A program made the translations under genes and the position numbers. From Allokutzneria sp. NRRL B-24872 (GTDB lineage: Bacteria > Actinomycetota > Actinomycetes > Mycobacteriales > Pseudonocardiaceae): 64,000 nucleotides of DNA. Of this stretch, positions 42,379 through 53,917 are shown in pieces. Each line of letters opens with the position of its first letter. Position 1 is the first letter of the stretch. Below the pieces are notes generated by a model. It ran no database searches. It had not been told where the DNA came from and saw nothing but the letters and a program-made list of their open reading frames with translations. The DNA lies in NCBI RefSeq assembly GCF_002155965.1, contig NZ_MUMH01000018.1:1-64000 (forward strand), in the 5' to 3' direction.

Positions 42379-43447
42379 CATGTTCGCCTACGGCGTCGCC
42401 ATCCCCGTCCTGCCCCGCATCGCCGGGACCTCACCCACCCAGATCGGCGTGCTGTTCGCGGTCTACGCGGCCACCATGCTGATCGCGACACCCCTCGTCG
42501 GCAGGGCCGTCGACCGGATCGGCACCAGAAAGCCCATGCTGGTCGGGCTTTTCGGGCTCGCCGCCGCCACGCTGCTGTTCGCCTTCGCGCAGACCTTCAC
42601 CGGGATGCTCCTCGCTCGTGCCCTGCAAGGCGTCGCCGCCGCGGTCTCGTGGACGGCGGGCCTCGCGCTCATCGCCGCGACGCACGAGCCCGAAGAGCGC
42701 GGCAAGGTCATGGGAATCGCCTTGTCCTGCATGAGCGTCGGCGTCCTCCTGGGCCCGATCGTCGGCGGTCTGCTCGCCGACTCCTTCGGCACCAGCGCGC
42801 CGTTCCTCTGTGCCGCGGCCCTGGCCTTCATCGACGGAGTGCTGCGGATTTTCCTTGTGCAGGAGGAAAAATCGGTTCTAGAGGCTTCGTCGAAGGTCTG
42901 GCGCCACTCCGCGACGCCCGCTCTGTTCGGTGTCACCGCGCTCGGCGCCGGGCTGATCGCCTTCCTCGAAGCCGTTCTCCCGCTGCGCGTCGTGCAGGGT
43001 TTCGGAGCATCGCCGACCACGATCGGCCTGCTGTTCGGCATCGCCACGCTGGTGTGCGCGTTCGCCGCGCCCGTCGCCGGGAGCTTGGCCGACCGTCTGC
43101 CACGCGCCGCGCTCGCCCTCGGTGGCGCCGCCATCGCCGCCGCCGGGCTGATCGTCGTCGCGGTCGCGGGATCGTTGTGGTTGACCGGAGTTGGGCTCAC
43201 CGTGGTCGCCGTCGGCGGTCAGTTCGTCCTCGCGCCCACGCTGACACTGATCGCCGAGCTGGCCGACGCGCAGTCGCCGCCCGCGTACGGCGCGGCCTAC
43301 GCGTTGTACAGCGTCGCGTACACCAGCGGCCTGATGATCGCGCCCCTGCTCGCGGGCGTCGGCGCCGACCTCATCGGCTTCACCGGCGTCCTGCTGGCCA
43401 CCGCGGGGCTCGCTGTCCTGATCGCGCTCGCACTGCGGCGTGGATAG
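42329..43447 (+). CDS. MFS transporter
   Basis: 372 residues from a GTG inside the end of the MMPL gene (AAGGA upstream). About twelve helices; loop 2-3 motif G-R-A-V-D-R-I-G-T-R-K-P near 60-71 is the MFS motif A, repeated weakly in the second half (G-S-L-A-D-R-L). Similar in size to small multidrug exporters. The stop codon lies inside the AbiE-unit inverted repeat. The combination with MMPL suggests a two-exporter resistance or secretion operon. Confidence 0.85.
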   Translation: MKKSSATAVASVAIATDMFAYGVAIPVLPRIAGTSPTQIGVLFAVYAATMLIATPLVGRAVDRIGTRKPMLVGLFGLAAATLLFAFAQTFTGMLLARALQGVAAAVSWTAGLALIAATHEPEERGKVMGIALSCMSVGVLLGPIVGGLLADSFGTSAPFLCAAALAFIDGVLRIFLVQEEKSVLEASSKVWRHSATPALFGVTALGAGLIAFLEAVLPLRVVQGFGASPTTIGLLFGIATLVCAFAAPVAGSLADRLPRAALALGGAAIAAAGLIVVAVAGSLWLTGVGLTVVAVGGQFVLAPTLTLIAELADAQSPPAYGAAYALYSVAYTSGLMIAPLLAGVGADLIGFTGVLLATAGLAVLIALALRRG

Positions 43448-43489
43448 AAGTGTCGCCAGGTTTGACAAGGGTGGCTACACTTCTATCCA
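43441..43489 (+). promoter_or_regulatory. Perfect 13-bp inverted repeat at the AbiE-type promoter
   Basis: TGGATAGAAGTGT (43441-43453) is repeated inverted at 43477-43489, where it touches the start codon. A -10-like TACACT (43476-43481) lies 7 nt before the ATG, so the message may be leaderless. AbiEi antitoxins are known to repress their promoter by binding inverted repeats. Confidence 0.75.
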
Positions 43490-44079
43490 TGTCCGTGGCT
43501 GCGTCCGACCTGCCCAACACCTTCACGACCCAGGAGGCTCGTGATGGTGGACTGCACCCGAGAGACATTTACGACTTACGAGACCGCGGTCAGATCATCG
43601 AGCTTTCCCGTGGTGTTTTCCGCCGGAACGATGCGCCTGTGCCGACCATGCCGGACCTGCTCGCGCTCGCCCACCGTGCACCAGGCGCGATCGTGTGTTG
43701 CGTTTCCGCGCTGGCGGTCCACGACCTGACCGACGAGATCCCTGTGGCCGTGCAGTTCGCTGTTCCCCGGCACGCCCGGCCACCAGTCATCAGCCAGCCG
43801 CCGGTGGAGGTCTTCCGGTTCGCGGGGGCGACGTTCGAACTCGGGCTGACGATGGTCGAGGCGGCGCCGGGGGAGGACGTGCGGGTCTACGGGCCGGAAC
43901 GCACCGTCGTCGACATGATGAGGTTGCGTTCCCGGCTAGGCGAGTCACTCGCCTACACCGCGCTTCGTCGCTACACCTCCCGTGCTGGGGCCAGACCCGG
44001 CGAACTGCTGCGCATCGCCCGGGCGCTGCACGTGTTGGGCCCTGTGCGCTCCGCTCTGGACGTGGTGATCGCTGAGTGA
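43489..44079 (+). CDS. AbiEi-type antitoxin / wHTH regulator
   Basis: 196 residues. An N-terminal winged helix (F-T-T-Q-E-A-R-D-G-G-L-H-P-R-D-I-Y-D-L, about 11-60) followed by the AbiEi C-terminal domain with an R-T-V-V-D-M-M-R-L-R block near 142. The GTG of the nucleotidyltransferase gene overlaps its stop by 4 nt. Together they form an AbiE-like type IV toxin-antitoxin or phage-abortive unit, in which the antitoxin represses its own promoter; a perfect inverted repeat is present there. Confidence 0.85.
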   Translation: MSVAASDLPNTFTTQEARDGGLHPRDIYDLRDRGQIIELSRGVFRRNDAPVPTMPDLLALAHRAPGAIVCCVSALAVHDLTDEIPVAVQFAVPRHARPPVISQPPVEVFRFAGATFELGLTMVEAAPGEDVRVYGPERTVVDMMRLRSRLGESLAYTALRRYTSRAGARPGELLRIARALHVLGPVRSALDVVIAE

Positions 44080-44987
44080 ACCGTCCGACCAAGAAGACGC
44101 CCGGTGGGCGTGCCTACCTCGATCTCCAGAACAGGGCCCGCCGGGAAGGGCGGGCCACCCAGGAACTGTTCACCCTCTACGTGCTCGAACGCTGGCTCGC
44201 TCGGCTCGCGGTATCGCCGCGCGCCGGGACGTTCGTGCTCAAGGGAGGAGTGCTTCTCGCGGTTCTCGGAGCACGTCGGCCGACCGCCGACATTGACCTG
44301 CTCGCGCGGAACATGGTCAATGACCAAGTAGTGGTGCTCGAACGAGTGCGCGAGATCGCCCGCGTCGTGCCCGACGAGGATGACGGGGTCGAATTCCTGA
44401 CCGAAACCCTTGTCTCCCAGGCCATCCGAGAGGACAACCTCTACGCGGGTGTGCGCCTCACGATGTCCTGCTCGCTCGGAGGCGCAGTGGTGAAGCTCAA
44501 GCTTGACATCAACTTCGGCGACCCCGTGACACCCGGCGCACGAGAACTAACGCTGCCGGCCCAACGCCCGGGAGAGCCGGGCATCCCCGTCCTCGGATAC
44601 CCCATCGAGACGGTGATCGCAGAAAAGGTGAGCACTGCGATCGCCCTCGGGGAGGCGAACACCCGAGTGCGGGACTACGCGGACCTCTACACGCTCATGA
44701 CGAAACATTCGCTGAGCTACGCGTCGGTTCGGGCGGCCTTCGACGCGACGACATCCCATCGCGGCGTCGAACCGCGACCGCTCAGCGATGTCGTCGGTTC
44801 CCTGGCGGAACTGCGCGCTTCGGCTTACCGCGCCTTCCGGAAGCGTCTTGGGGCGGACGGTGCTCATCTGCCTGAGGACTTCCGCGAGGTTGTCGACGCC
44901 GCACTCGGTTTCGTCGATCCGCTCGTGGAGAGACAGCCGGAAGGCAGTACGTGGTCGCCAACGACCGGCTGGGAACAGCCGACGTGA
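44076..44987 (+). CDS. AbiEii/AbiGii-type nucleotidyltransferase toxin
   Basis: 303 residues from a GTG overlapping the antitoxin stop. Nucleotidyltransferase fold: F-V-L-K-G-G-V-L-L near 51, metal-binding T-A-D-I-D-L-L-A near 70-77, K-L-D-I-N-F-G-D near 147-154 and the A-E-K-V-S-T-A/R-V-R-D-Y-A-D-L-Y block near 185-208. AbiEii proteins transfer nucleotides to tRNA or other targets and halt growth, which aborts phage infection. All catalytic residues appear intact, unlike the decayed unit at 18.8 kb. Confidence 0.88.
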   Translation: MNRPTKKTPGGRAYLDLQNRARREGRATQELFTLYVLERWLARLAVSPRAGTFVLKGGVLLAVLGARRPTADIDLLARNMVNDQVVVLERVREIARVVPDEDDGVEFLTETLVSQAIREDNLYAGVRLTMSCSLGGAVVKLKLDINFGDPVTPGARELTLPAQRPGEPGIPVLGYPIETVIAEKVSTAIALGEANTRVRDYADLYTLMTKHSLSYASVRAAFDATTSHRGVEPRPLSDVVGSLAELRASAYRAFRKRLGADGAHLPEDFREVVDAALGFVDPLVERQPEGSTWSPTTGWEQPT

Positions 44988-45037
44988 CGCGGGCCAGCGC
45001 CATGCAGTGAGTGGTGCGGGCCCGCGTCCAGCCAGCG

Positions 45038-46258
<1,221 letters not shown>

Positions 46259-46388
46259 TCAGTTCGGTGATCCGAGGATGCGTGCGCAGGACACTGTGAG
46301 CAACAGTCAGTCAATTCGCTGTGCAGATTGCCCAGTATGATCAAGGAAACGGCCGCCAGATCGAGCAGCCTGCCCTGGAGGAGTCGTC

Positions 46389-46880
46389 ATGACTGAGCCG
46401 ATCGTGGAGGACCCGCTCGACGCGTTGGACGCGCGGCTGCTGCTCCTGCTGACCGACGAGCCCCGGCTGGGCGTGCTGGAGTGCTCGCGGCGGCTCGGGG
46501 TGGCGCGGGGGACCGTGCAGGCGCGGCTGGACCGGTTGGTGCGCCGCGGCGTGCTCGGCGGCTTCCCGCCCGCGCTGGACCTGGCCGCGATGGGCTACGG
46601 GCTGACGGCCTTCGCCATCCTGGAGATCGCCCAGGGCCGCAGGCAGGAGGTGGCCGAGCGGCTCACCGCCATCGACGAGGTCTGCGAGGTGCACGCCACC
46701 ACCGGCCAGGGCGATCTGCTGGTGCGCATGGTGGCGCGCGACAACGACGACCTCCAGCGGGTCATCGACGAGGTCGTCGGGGCGAACGGGGTGCAGCGCA
46801 CCTCCACCGCCATAGCGCTGTCCACGCCGATCGCGCCGCGCGTGCGACCGCTGCTGGAACGCCTGCTCGCCGGCTCCTGA
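46389..46880 (+). CDS. Lrp/AsnC-family regulator
   Basis: 163 residues, ATG with GGAGGAG upstream. N-terminal HTH (about 12-60, with L-D-A-R-L-L-L-L-L-T-D-E-P-R) and a C-terminal RAM/ACT-like ligand domain (about 75-150, with a V-x-x-x-x-x-T-T-G-Q-G-D-L-L-V core). Such regulators bind amino acids; divergent placement from hppD suggests control of tyrosine breakdown. The 151-bp intergenic region has CTGTGAGCAACAG-like dyads but no clear Lrp site. Confidence 0.85.
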   Translation: MTEPIVEDPLDALDARLLLLLTDEPRLGVLECSRRLGVARGTVQARLDRLVRRGVLGGFPPALDLAAMGYGLTAFAILEIAQGRRQEVAERLTAIDEVCEVHATTGQGDLLVRMVARDNDDLQRVIDEVVGANGVQRTSTAIALSTPIAPRVRPLLERLLAGS

Positions 46881-46890
46881 CACGCTCGTC

Positions 46891-47211
46891 TCAGGGAAGG
46901 GCGAGCGCGACCTTCAGTGCGGCGTTGACCTTCATCAGGGTCTGCGGGCTGACGGCTCCGGTCTGTTCGCCCAGTTCTTCGTGGGAGAGCTGCTGGAGGT
47001 CGTCCACGTTGATCACGCCGACCATCGGATCGGACGCCGAGAGCGGGACGAACGTCGGCAACCCGACGTTCTTGGCGGTCGTGGTGATGCGAACGGCCAG
47101 CAAACTGGGGATCGCCCTGTTACGCAGATTGTTGGAGACCACCAGCCAGGGTTTCTTGCCGAAGCCGATGTCGGACCAGTAGATCTGCCCGCGGAGTACG
47201 GGGGCGCTCAC
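46891..47211 (-). CDS. MazF/PemK-type endoribonuclease toxin
   Basis: 106 residues. R-G-Q-I-Y-W near the N-terminus, K-P-W-L-V-V-S-N-N and the later T-T-A-K-N-V-G-L-P-T-F-V-P-L block match MazF/PemK toxins, which cut mRNA at short sequences. Its start overlaps the stop of the antitoxin gene by 4 nt. Convergent with the Lrp gene. Confidence 0.85.
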   Translation of the reverse strand: MSAPVLRGQIYWSDIGFGKKPWLVVSNNLRNRAIPSLLAVRITTTAKNVGLPTFVPLSASDPMVGVINVDDLQQLSHEELGEQTGAVSPQTLMKVNAALKVALALP

Positions 47212-47492
47212 TGTCCACCTCGTCGCCGCGCGCGAGCCTCGGAGACGTCGCTGACCTCATCCCAGACCTCGGCGAGTTCGGCGTAGCCGCGTTCGAGCGC
47301 CTGCTCCTGGAGTCGCACCGCGCCGAGGTGCATCAAGGCTCGCAGAACGGCCGCCTCCGAGGCGTCCTCGGTGAGGGTGATACCCAGTGGAGCGACTGCC
47401 TTGGCGAGTAACTCGAAGTTGGAGGAGTCGCGTGCGACCTCGATCGTCTCCGCGTCCTGTTCGCTGAGGGAGATCGACATGCGCTTCGTCAT
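47208..47492 (-). CDS. Antitoxin of the MazF-type pair
   Basis: 94 residues. K-R-M-S-I-S-L-S-E near the start suggests a short beta strand of a ribbon-helix-helix DNA-binding domain, followed by a longer, Ala/Glu-rich helical tail that would wrap the toxin. Transcribed first, overlapping the toxin by 4 nt, and preceded by a perfect palindrome: the usual autoregulated arrangement. Confidence 0.8.
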   Translation of the reverse strand: MTKRMSISLSEQDAETIEVARDSSNFELLAKAVAPLGITLTEDASEAAVLRALMHLGAVRLQEQALERGYAELAEVWDEVSDVSEARARRRGGQ

Positions 47493-47498
47493 GCACCA

Positions 47499-47521
47499 AG
47501 ATTAGCACCACAATGTGGTGC
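47499..47521 (-). promoter_or_regulatory. Antitoxin operator palindrome with -10, probably leaderless
   Basis: GCACCACA-A-TGTGGTGC (47505-47521) is a perfect 17-bp palindrome. On the minus strand TAATCT (47504-47499) follows it directly and the ATG comes 6 nt later, so the transcript would start at the start codon and be blocked by a protein on the palindrome. Confidence 0.75.
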
Positions 47522-47560
47522 ACGTGGCGGCACTGCATCGTGAGTCGGCCCCTGACACGC

Positions 47561-47591
47561 AAAAGACCCGGCCGCGGCTGCGACCGGGTCT
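47561..47591 (-). terminator. Terminator after greA
   Basis: AGACCCGG (47564-47571) pairs with CCGGGTCT (47584-47591), extended by GC pairs inside; TTTT follows on the minus strand. Confidence 0.75.
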
Positions 47592-47604
47592 CGCGTCAGC
47601 GCGT

Positions 47605-48093
47605 TCAGCCCGTGTAGGGCTTCACGGAGGTCAGGGTGACCGCGGCCTTGTTGCCGTTGGGCAGCTCGTACTCGCGGGTCTCGCCCTTCTTGGCGCCGAG
47701 CAGCGCCTTGCCCAGCGGCGAGTTCGGCGAGTAGGTCTCCAGCCCGCCGTGCGAGCCCTCCTCGCGGGCGCCCAGCAGGAAGGTCTCGGTCTCGTCGTCG
47801 CCCTCGTAGCGCACGGTCAGCACCATGCCGGGCTGCACGACCCCGGAGTCGCTCGGCGCCTCGCCCACCTTGGCGCTGCGCAGCAGCTCCTGGAGCTGGC
47901 GGATGCGCGCCTCCAGCTGGCCCTGCTCCTCGCGGGCGGCGTGGTAGCCACCGTTCTCCTTGAGGTCGCCCTCCTCCCGGCGGGCGTTGATCTCCGCGGC
48001 GATCACCGGGCGCCTGGCGATGTGCTCGTCAAGCTCCTGCTTGAGCCTGTCGTGCGCGTCTTGGGTCAGCCAAGTCACCGGGGTCTCGGTCAC
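47605..48093 (-). CDS. greA: Transcription elongation factor GreA
   Basis: 162 residues from the GTG at 48093 (GAGGAG 8 nt upstream). An N-terminal coiled coil (about 5-75) with the acidic tip D-E-H... and E-G-D-L-K-E-N motif, and a C-terminal FKBP-like domain ending near S-V-K-P-Y-T-G. Rescues backtracked RNA polymerase by stimulating transcript cleavage. Order greA-DUF4307-mca matches mycobacteria. Confidence 0.93.
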   Translation of the reverse strand: MTETPVTWLTQDAHDRLKQELDEHIARRPVIAAEINARREEGDLKENGGYHAAREEQGQLEARIRQLQELLRSAKVGEAPSDSGVVQPGMVLTVRYEGDDETETFLLGAREEGSHGGLETYSPNSPLGKALLGAKKGETREYELPNGNKAAVTLTSVKPYTG

Positions 48094-48176
48094 GGTTACC
48101 ACTCCTCGTCTCCTCCCGGGCCCCACGGATGTGCGGCCGGCAGCATTCCCGCCCTAAGGCTTGTGGGCGAGAACGG

Positions 48177-48205
48177 AAAAACACGGCCTCGCGAAAGAGG
48201 CCGTG
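48177..48205 (-). terminator. Terminator after DUF4307 gene
   Basis: CACGGCCTC (48182-48190) pairs with GAGGCCGTG (48197-48205); TTTT follows on the minus strand (48180-48177). Bases 48206-48281 hold nothing else that I recognise. Confidence 0.75.
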
Positions 48206-48281
48206 CCATCGCCAGAGGGTAGCACGGAAGGGCCCTCCGACGCCCGTGTTTTCCGGGTCGCGGGGTGCTCGTTATCCCAGT

Positions 48282-48719
48282 TCACCCACTTGGCCGTGGG
48301 GTGGGTGCCAGATACTCCGGAACCTGGTATGTGCACCCGAATACCTCACCGGTAACGGGTCGTTTCGAAGTGCGGATAACCGTTGTTCGCACAGAAAGAT
48401 CTCGTGCCGGCGGCACGTAGACCTCTTTCCGGCCGACCTCGTCCCCGTCGCCGGAGCGGGCCCGCACGACGCACACGGCGGCCCGGTCCGGCTCGTCGCG
48501 GACCACCTGAAAGTCGATCTTGACGTTGGCGTCGTCGACGACCGTGAAGGCGGTCCGCTCGGTGCTGATCGGCTGGGTGCCGAGGTTCAGGAAGCCGATC
48601 ACCGTCGCGGCCACGCCCAGTGACAGGAAGAACGCGAGCAGTGAGATCCGGGTCCTGCGCGACATCCGGCGGTCCCGGTCGCCGCCGTAGCGCCCCTGCG
48701 GAAGTGCCTGATCACTCAC
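48282..48719 (-). CDS. DUF4307 membrane protein
   Basis: 145 residues from the GTG at 48719. One transmembrane helix (about 27-48) after an arginine-rich cytoplasmic start; the outside part has two cysteines (in A-V-C-V-V-R-A-R and F-G-C-T-Y) and a V-Y-V-P-P-A block. DUF4307 is of unknown function and sits between greA and mca in mycobacteria (Rv1081c), as here. Confidence 0.85.
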   Translation of the reverse strand: MSDQALPQGRYGGDRDRRMSRRTRISLLAFFLSLGVAATVIGFLNLGTQPISTERTAFTVVDDANVKIDFQVVRDEPDRAAVCVVRARSGDGDEVGRKEVYVPPARDLSVRTTVIRTSKRPVTGEVFGCTYQVPEYLAPTPRPSG

Positions 48720-48863
48720 CTCGGACCGGCCTCCCCGCGCCAAGATTGTCAGTCCCGTTAGGAACAATGGACCCGTTCGTCGGAGTTGAGTATCCCCGGA
48801 GGGTGCCCACGTTCCCGTGTGGCCCCCGCCGACGACTGTGAGCAGGAGGGACCACAGCTACCT

Positions 48864-49745
48864 ATGGCCGAGAAGCTGCGTCTGATGACGGTGCACGCGC
48901 ACCCGGACGACGAATCGAGCAAGGGCGCGGCCACCACGGCGCGCTACGTCGCCGAGGGGCACGAGGTGATGGTGGTCACCTGCACCGGCGGCGAGCGGGG
49001 CAGCATCCTCAACCCCGCGATGGAGAGCCCCGAGGTCGAGGCCAACATGGGCGAGGTGCGCAGGGGCGAGATGGCCCGCGCCGCCGAGATCCTGGGCGTC
49101 CAGCACCGCTGGCTGGGCTTCATCGACTCGGGCTTCCCGGAGGGCGACCCGCTGCCCCCGCTGCCGGAGGACTGCTTCGCGCTGGTCCCGCTGGAGGTCT
49201 CCACCGAGGAGCTGGTCCGCGTGGTGCGCGAGTTCCGGCCGCACGTGGTGATCACCTACGACGAGAACGGCGGCTACCCGCACCCGGACCACATCCGCTG
49301 CCACGAGGTCTCCGTCGCCGCCTTCGACGCGGCGGGCGACCCGGACCGCTTCCCGGACGCCGGAGCGCCCTGGCAGCCGCTGAAGCTGTACTACTCGCAC
49401 GGCTTCTCGCGGGCGAAGATGACCAAGTTCCACGAGGCCCTGCTCGCCGAGAACGGCGAGTCGCCGTACGGGGAGTGGCTGGAGCGCTGGGGCTCCGACG
49501 CCCCGGACGTGATGGAGCGGGTGACCACGCAGGTCGAATGCGGCGCGTACTTCCAGCAGCGCGACGACGCGCTGATCGCCCACGCCACCCAGATCGACCC
49601 GACCAGCCGCTGGTTCGCCATGCCGCGCGAGCTGGAGCGGGAGCTGTGGTCGACCGAGGAGTACGAGCTGGCGCGCTCGCTGGTGGACACCACGCTGCCC
49701 GAGGACGACCTGTTCTCCGGGGTGCATGAGAAGGTCAGTGCGTGA
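48864..49745 (+). CDS. mca: Mycothiol S-conjugate amidase
   Basis: 293 residues from the ATG at 48864 (AGGAGGG upstream). LmbE-like zinc hydrolase: A-H-P-D-D-E near 12-17 and H-P-D-H near 143-146 supply the metal ligands. Mca cleaves mycothiol-toxin conjugates to a mercapturic acid, for export, and GlcN-Ins. Length and the C-terminal W-F-A-M-P block separate it from MshB. Supports a mycothiol-making actinomycete. Overlaps the next GTG by 4 nt. Confidence 0.9.
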   Translation: MAEKLRLMTVHAHPDDESSKGAATTARYVAEGHEVMVVTCTGGERGSILNPAMESPEVEANMGEVRRGEMARAAEILGVQHRWLGFIDSGFPEGDPLPPLPEDCFALVPLEVSTEELVRVVREFRPHVVITYDENGGYPHPDHIRCHEVSVAAFDAAGDPDRFPDAGAPWQPLKLYYSHGFSRAKMTKFHEALLAENGESPYGEWLERWGSDAPDVMERVTTQVECGAYFQQRDDALIAHATQIDPTSRWFAMPRELERELWSTEEYELARSLVDTTLPEDDLFSGVHEKVSA

Positions 49746-50002
49746 CTGGTTACGACAACACCGTGGCGCTGGTCGCTCAGGCGCCACCCCAGCCGGACGA
49801 CCCGGGCGGCCGGGGCGAGGACTTCGGCAAGGCGGCCCCGGTCGGTCTGCTGCTGCTGATCCTGTTCTTCGTCGCCGTGGCCTTCCTGGCCAGGTCGATG
49901 AACAAGCACCTGCGCAAGCTCCCCGCCAGCTTCGACAAGCCCGATGCCGCTGAGCCCGTCAAGGCCGAGGCCGTCGCGGGCGAGGACAAGCAGGCTCAGT
50001 AG
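49742..50002 (+). CDS. Small membrane protein downstream of mca
   Basis: 86 residues from a GTG overlapping the mca stop. One transmembrane helix (about 33-52), a short outside part and a charged tail (K-H-L-R-K-L-P-x-S-F-D), as in the mycobacterial gene that follows mca (Rv1083). Function unknown. Its stop lies inside the 3' end of the convergent phosphatase gene (7-nt overlap). Confidence 0.8.
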   Translation: MTGYDNTVALVAQAPPQPDDPGGRGEDFGKAAPVGLLLLILFFVAVAFLARSMNKHLRKLPASFDKPDAAEPVKAEAVAGEDKQAQ

Positions 50003-50781
50003 AGCGCGCCGTACACCGCGTGCCGGTACCAGACCCGGCGCGCGGTGATGTCGACGATCTCCTGCTCGGGGTAGCGGAACGCGGTGAGCTTGCCGCCGAA
50101 GACGCAGCCGGTGTCCAGGCACATCGCGTTGTTGACCCACTTCGCCTCGGTGACCGGGGTGTGGCCGTAGAGCACCATGGCCGCACCCCGGTACTGCTCC
50201 GCCCACGGCAGGCGCACCGGCAGCCCGTTGGCGTCGGTCTCGCCGGTGGTGTCCCCGTAGAGCGCGAACGACTTGGCACGGCCGGACTCCACGCCGTGCA
50301 GCCGCTCCGGCAGTCCCGCGTGGGCGATCACCAGCCGATCGTCGTCGAGCACCAGGTGCACGGGCAGGTCGAGCAGGAAGTCCAGCGCGCGCTCGCGAAA
50401 ACCCTCGGAGTGCTTGGCCAGCTGTTCCAGGGACTCGGCGAGCCCGTGCCGTGCCGTGACCTTGTCGCCGCGCAGCGCCCGGGCCAGCTTCAGGTCGTGG
50501 TTGCCGCACACCACCAGTGCGTTCCCGGCGTCGACCATGCCCATCGTCAGGCGCAGCACGCCCGGGGTGTCCGGGCCGCGGTCCACCAGGTCGCCGACGA
50601 ACACCGCCTTGCGGCCCGCGGGGTGCGAGGCGTCGACGGGGCGGCCCTTCGCGTCGTGGACCACCTCGTAGCCCAGCGCCTCCAACAGCGCGAGCAGCTC
50701 CTCCTGGCAGCCGTGCACGTCGCCGATCACGTCGAAGGGGCCGCGCTCTTCGGGGCGGACGATCCTGGAGGACTGGGTCAT
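49996..50781 (-). CDS. Metallophosphoesterase (PrpE/PNKP-phosphatase like)
   Basis: 261 residues from the ATG at 50781. Calcineurin-like motifs: G-D-V-H-G near 20-24, G-D-L-V-D-R-G-P near 63-70, G-N-H-D near 94-97 and an H-A-G-L-P segment. Closest by pattern to symmetrical Ap4A-hydrolase/PrpE enzymes and to the phosphatase module of bacterial PNKP. No kinase or ligase module is attached. Substrate not determined. The frame stays open far upstream (to 52539), but that is antisense to the DUF255 gene. Confidence 0.82.
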   Translation of the reverse strand: MTQSSRIVRPEERGPFDVIGDVHGCQEELLALLEALGYEVVHDAKGRPVDASHPAGRKAVFVGDLVDRGPDTPGVLRLTMGMVDAGNALVVCGNHDLKLARALRGDKVTARHGLAESLEQLAKHSEGFRERALDFLLDLPVHLVLDDDRLVIAHAGLPERLHGVESGRAKSFALYGDTTGETDANGLPVRLPWAEQYRGAAMVLYGHTPVTEAKWVNNAMCLDTGCVFGGKLTAFRYPEQEIVDITARRVWYRHAVYGALY

Positions 50782-50856
50782 GGTCGCTACTGTGCCAAAA
50801 CGGGTATCCAGACAGTTCCGGCCCAACAGTTCCGGCCCAGCAGCGAAGGGACGCCG

Positions 50857-52863
<2,007 letters not shown>

Positions 52864-52873
52864 CGATCTTCCG

Positions 52874-52904
52874 AACGCCCCCGGGGCCGCCCGGGGGCGT
52901 TTTT
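52874..52904 (+). terminator. Terminator after DUF255 gene
   Basis: 12-bp perfect stem (52874-52885 with 52890-52901), loop GCCG, followed by TTT. Confidence 0.92.
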
Positions 52905-52946
52905 CATGCTCGGGAACAGGTGCATCCGGTGTTACGTTTGTAGAGG

Positions 52947-52962
52947 TGTAATCATGTAATCA
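52947..52962 (+). promoter_or_regulatory. Tandem TGTAATCA direct repeat
   Basis: TGTAATCA occurs twice with no gap, 14 nt before the ATG of the next gene and just upstream of its AAAGGAG. The position and repeat suggest a protein-binding site or extended promoter. Confidence 0.45.
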
Positions 52963-52975
52963 AAGGAGATCAGAG

Positions 52976-53575
52976 ATGCACGGACGATTTGTGCTCACGG
53001 CGCGGGACCGGCGCGGATGGGGCGGTGGCGGCGGACGCGGACGAGGTGGCTGGCAGCAGTCCGACCTGCCCTCGGCCGAGGACGCGGCGGGCTGGTTCGC
53101 CGGGCGGTTGCCCGACGGCTGGTTCACCGGCGCACCCGTGGTGACTGTGGACCGCGAGGAGATCGTGGTGGTCGGCGAACTGCCCGGTCTGGACGGCGAG
53201 CAGCCCGACGAGGCGGGGCGCGCGGCGGCGGAGGCCGGTCGGATCGCGCGCTTCCGCGAGCAGACCAGGGAAGAGCGGATCGAGATCGCGCGCCAGGCCG
53301 AGCACCGCTACGGGCGCAAGGTCGCGTGGGGCGCGCGGCTGGGTGGCACCGAGGAGCTGTTCACCACGCTGTCCGTGCCGGTGATGACGCGGCTGCGTCA
53401 GCCGGAGCGCCTGGTGCTGGACACCTTGGTCGACGCCGGGGTCGCGCGGTCGCGCTCCGAGGCGCTGGCCTGGGCGGTCCGGTTGGTCGGCGAGCACGCG
53501 GAGAGCTGGCTCGGCGAGCTGCGCGAGGCCATGTCGAAGGTGGACGAGCTGCGTGCCAAGGGCCCCACGAGCTAG
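52976..53575 (+). CDS. Unknown protein with Gly/Arg-rich N-terminus and RHH-like C-terminus
   Basis: 199 residues. N-terminal R-R-G-W-G-G-G-G-G-R-G-R-G-G-W segment; a central domain (about 30-85); an Arg/Glu-rich helix (about 80-115); and a C-terminal L-x-T-L-V-D-A-G-V-A-R-S-R-S-E-A-L-A-W-A stretch (about 145-170), the pattern of CopG-like ribbon-helix-helix DNA-binding proteins. A homodimeric regulator that acts on its own promoter is plausible, given the TGTAATCA tandem repeat. I do not know the family by name. Confidence 0.65.
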   Translation: MHGRFVLTARDRRGWGGGGGRGRGGWQQSDLPSAEDAAGWFAGRLPDGWFTGAPVVTVDREEIVVVGELPGLDGEQPDEAGRAAAEAGRIARFREQTREERIEIARQAEHRYGRKVAWGARLGGTEELFTTLSVPVMTRLRQPERLVLDTLVDAGVARSRSEALAWAVRLVGEHAESWLGELREAMSKVDELRAKGPTS

Positions 53576-53904
53576 CTGTAGCCGGGCAAACCCTTGACGC
53601 GGCTGACTTTCCCGTTGTCGTCCATCCACCCCGCGCGCGTGCCGAGGAAGGCCAGGTCGGCGGCGGCGCGGTCGGTGGCGGCCAGCAGTCGCGCGCCCTC
53701 GGCCTCGGTGAGCGGGGCGAACCAGCTGGTCAGGTCGTCGTCCCCGGTGGCCCAGTTCGTGTACTCGCGGAACATGTAGAACCAGTGGGAGCCGCATGCG
53801 GTGCACCGCATGACGGCCTCCAGATCGTGCGTCGACTCCTCGAAGGCGCGCAGCCGCTCCGTCGCGGGGCTCTTGCAGCAGTCGAGGTGCTTGTGGAGCT
53901 TCAC
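53572..53904 (-). CDS. Unknown protein with Cys-rich zinc-finger-like part
   Basis: 110 residues from the ATG at 53904; ends with a 4-nt stop overlap with the convergent RHH-like gene. C-C near 9-10 and C-T-A-C-G near 34-38 (with a preceding H/C) look like a small zinc site. The C-terminal part ends in G-Y-S. No family recognised. Coding is supported by third-position G+C use and a start immediately downstream of a GT-rich upstream region rather than by homology. Confidence 0.55.
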   Translation of the reverse strand: MKLHKHLDCCKSPATERLRAFEESTHDLEAVMRCTACGSHWFYMFREYTNWATGDDDLTSWFAPLTEAEGARLLAATDRAAADLAFLGTRAGWMDDNGKVSRVKGLPGYS

Positions 53905-53917
53905 GCCACGGGACCCT

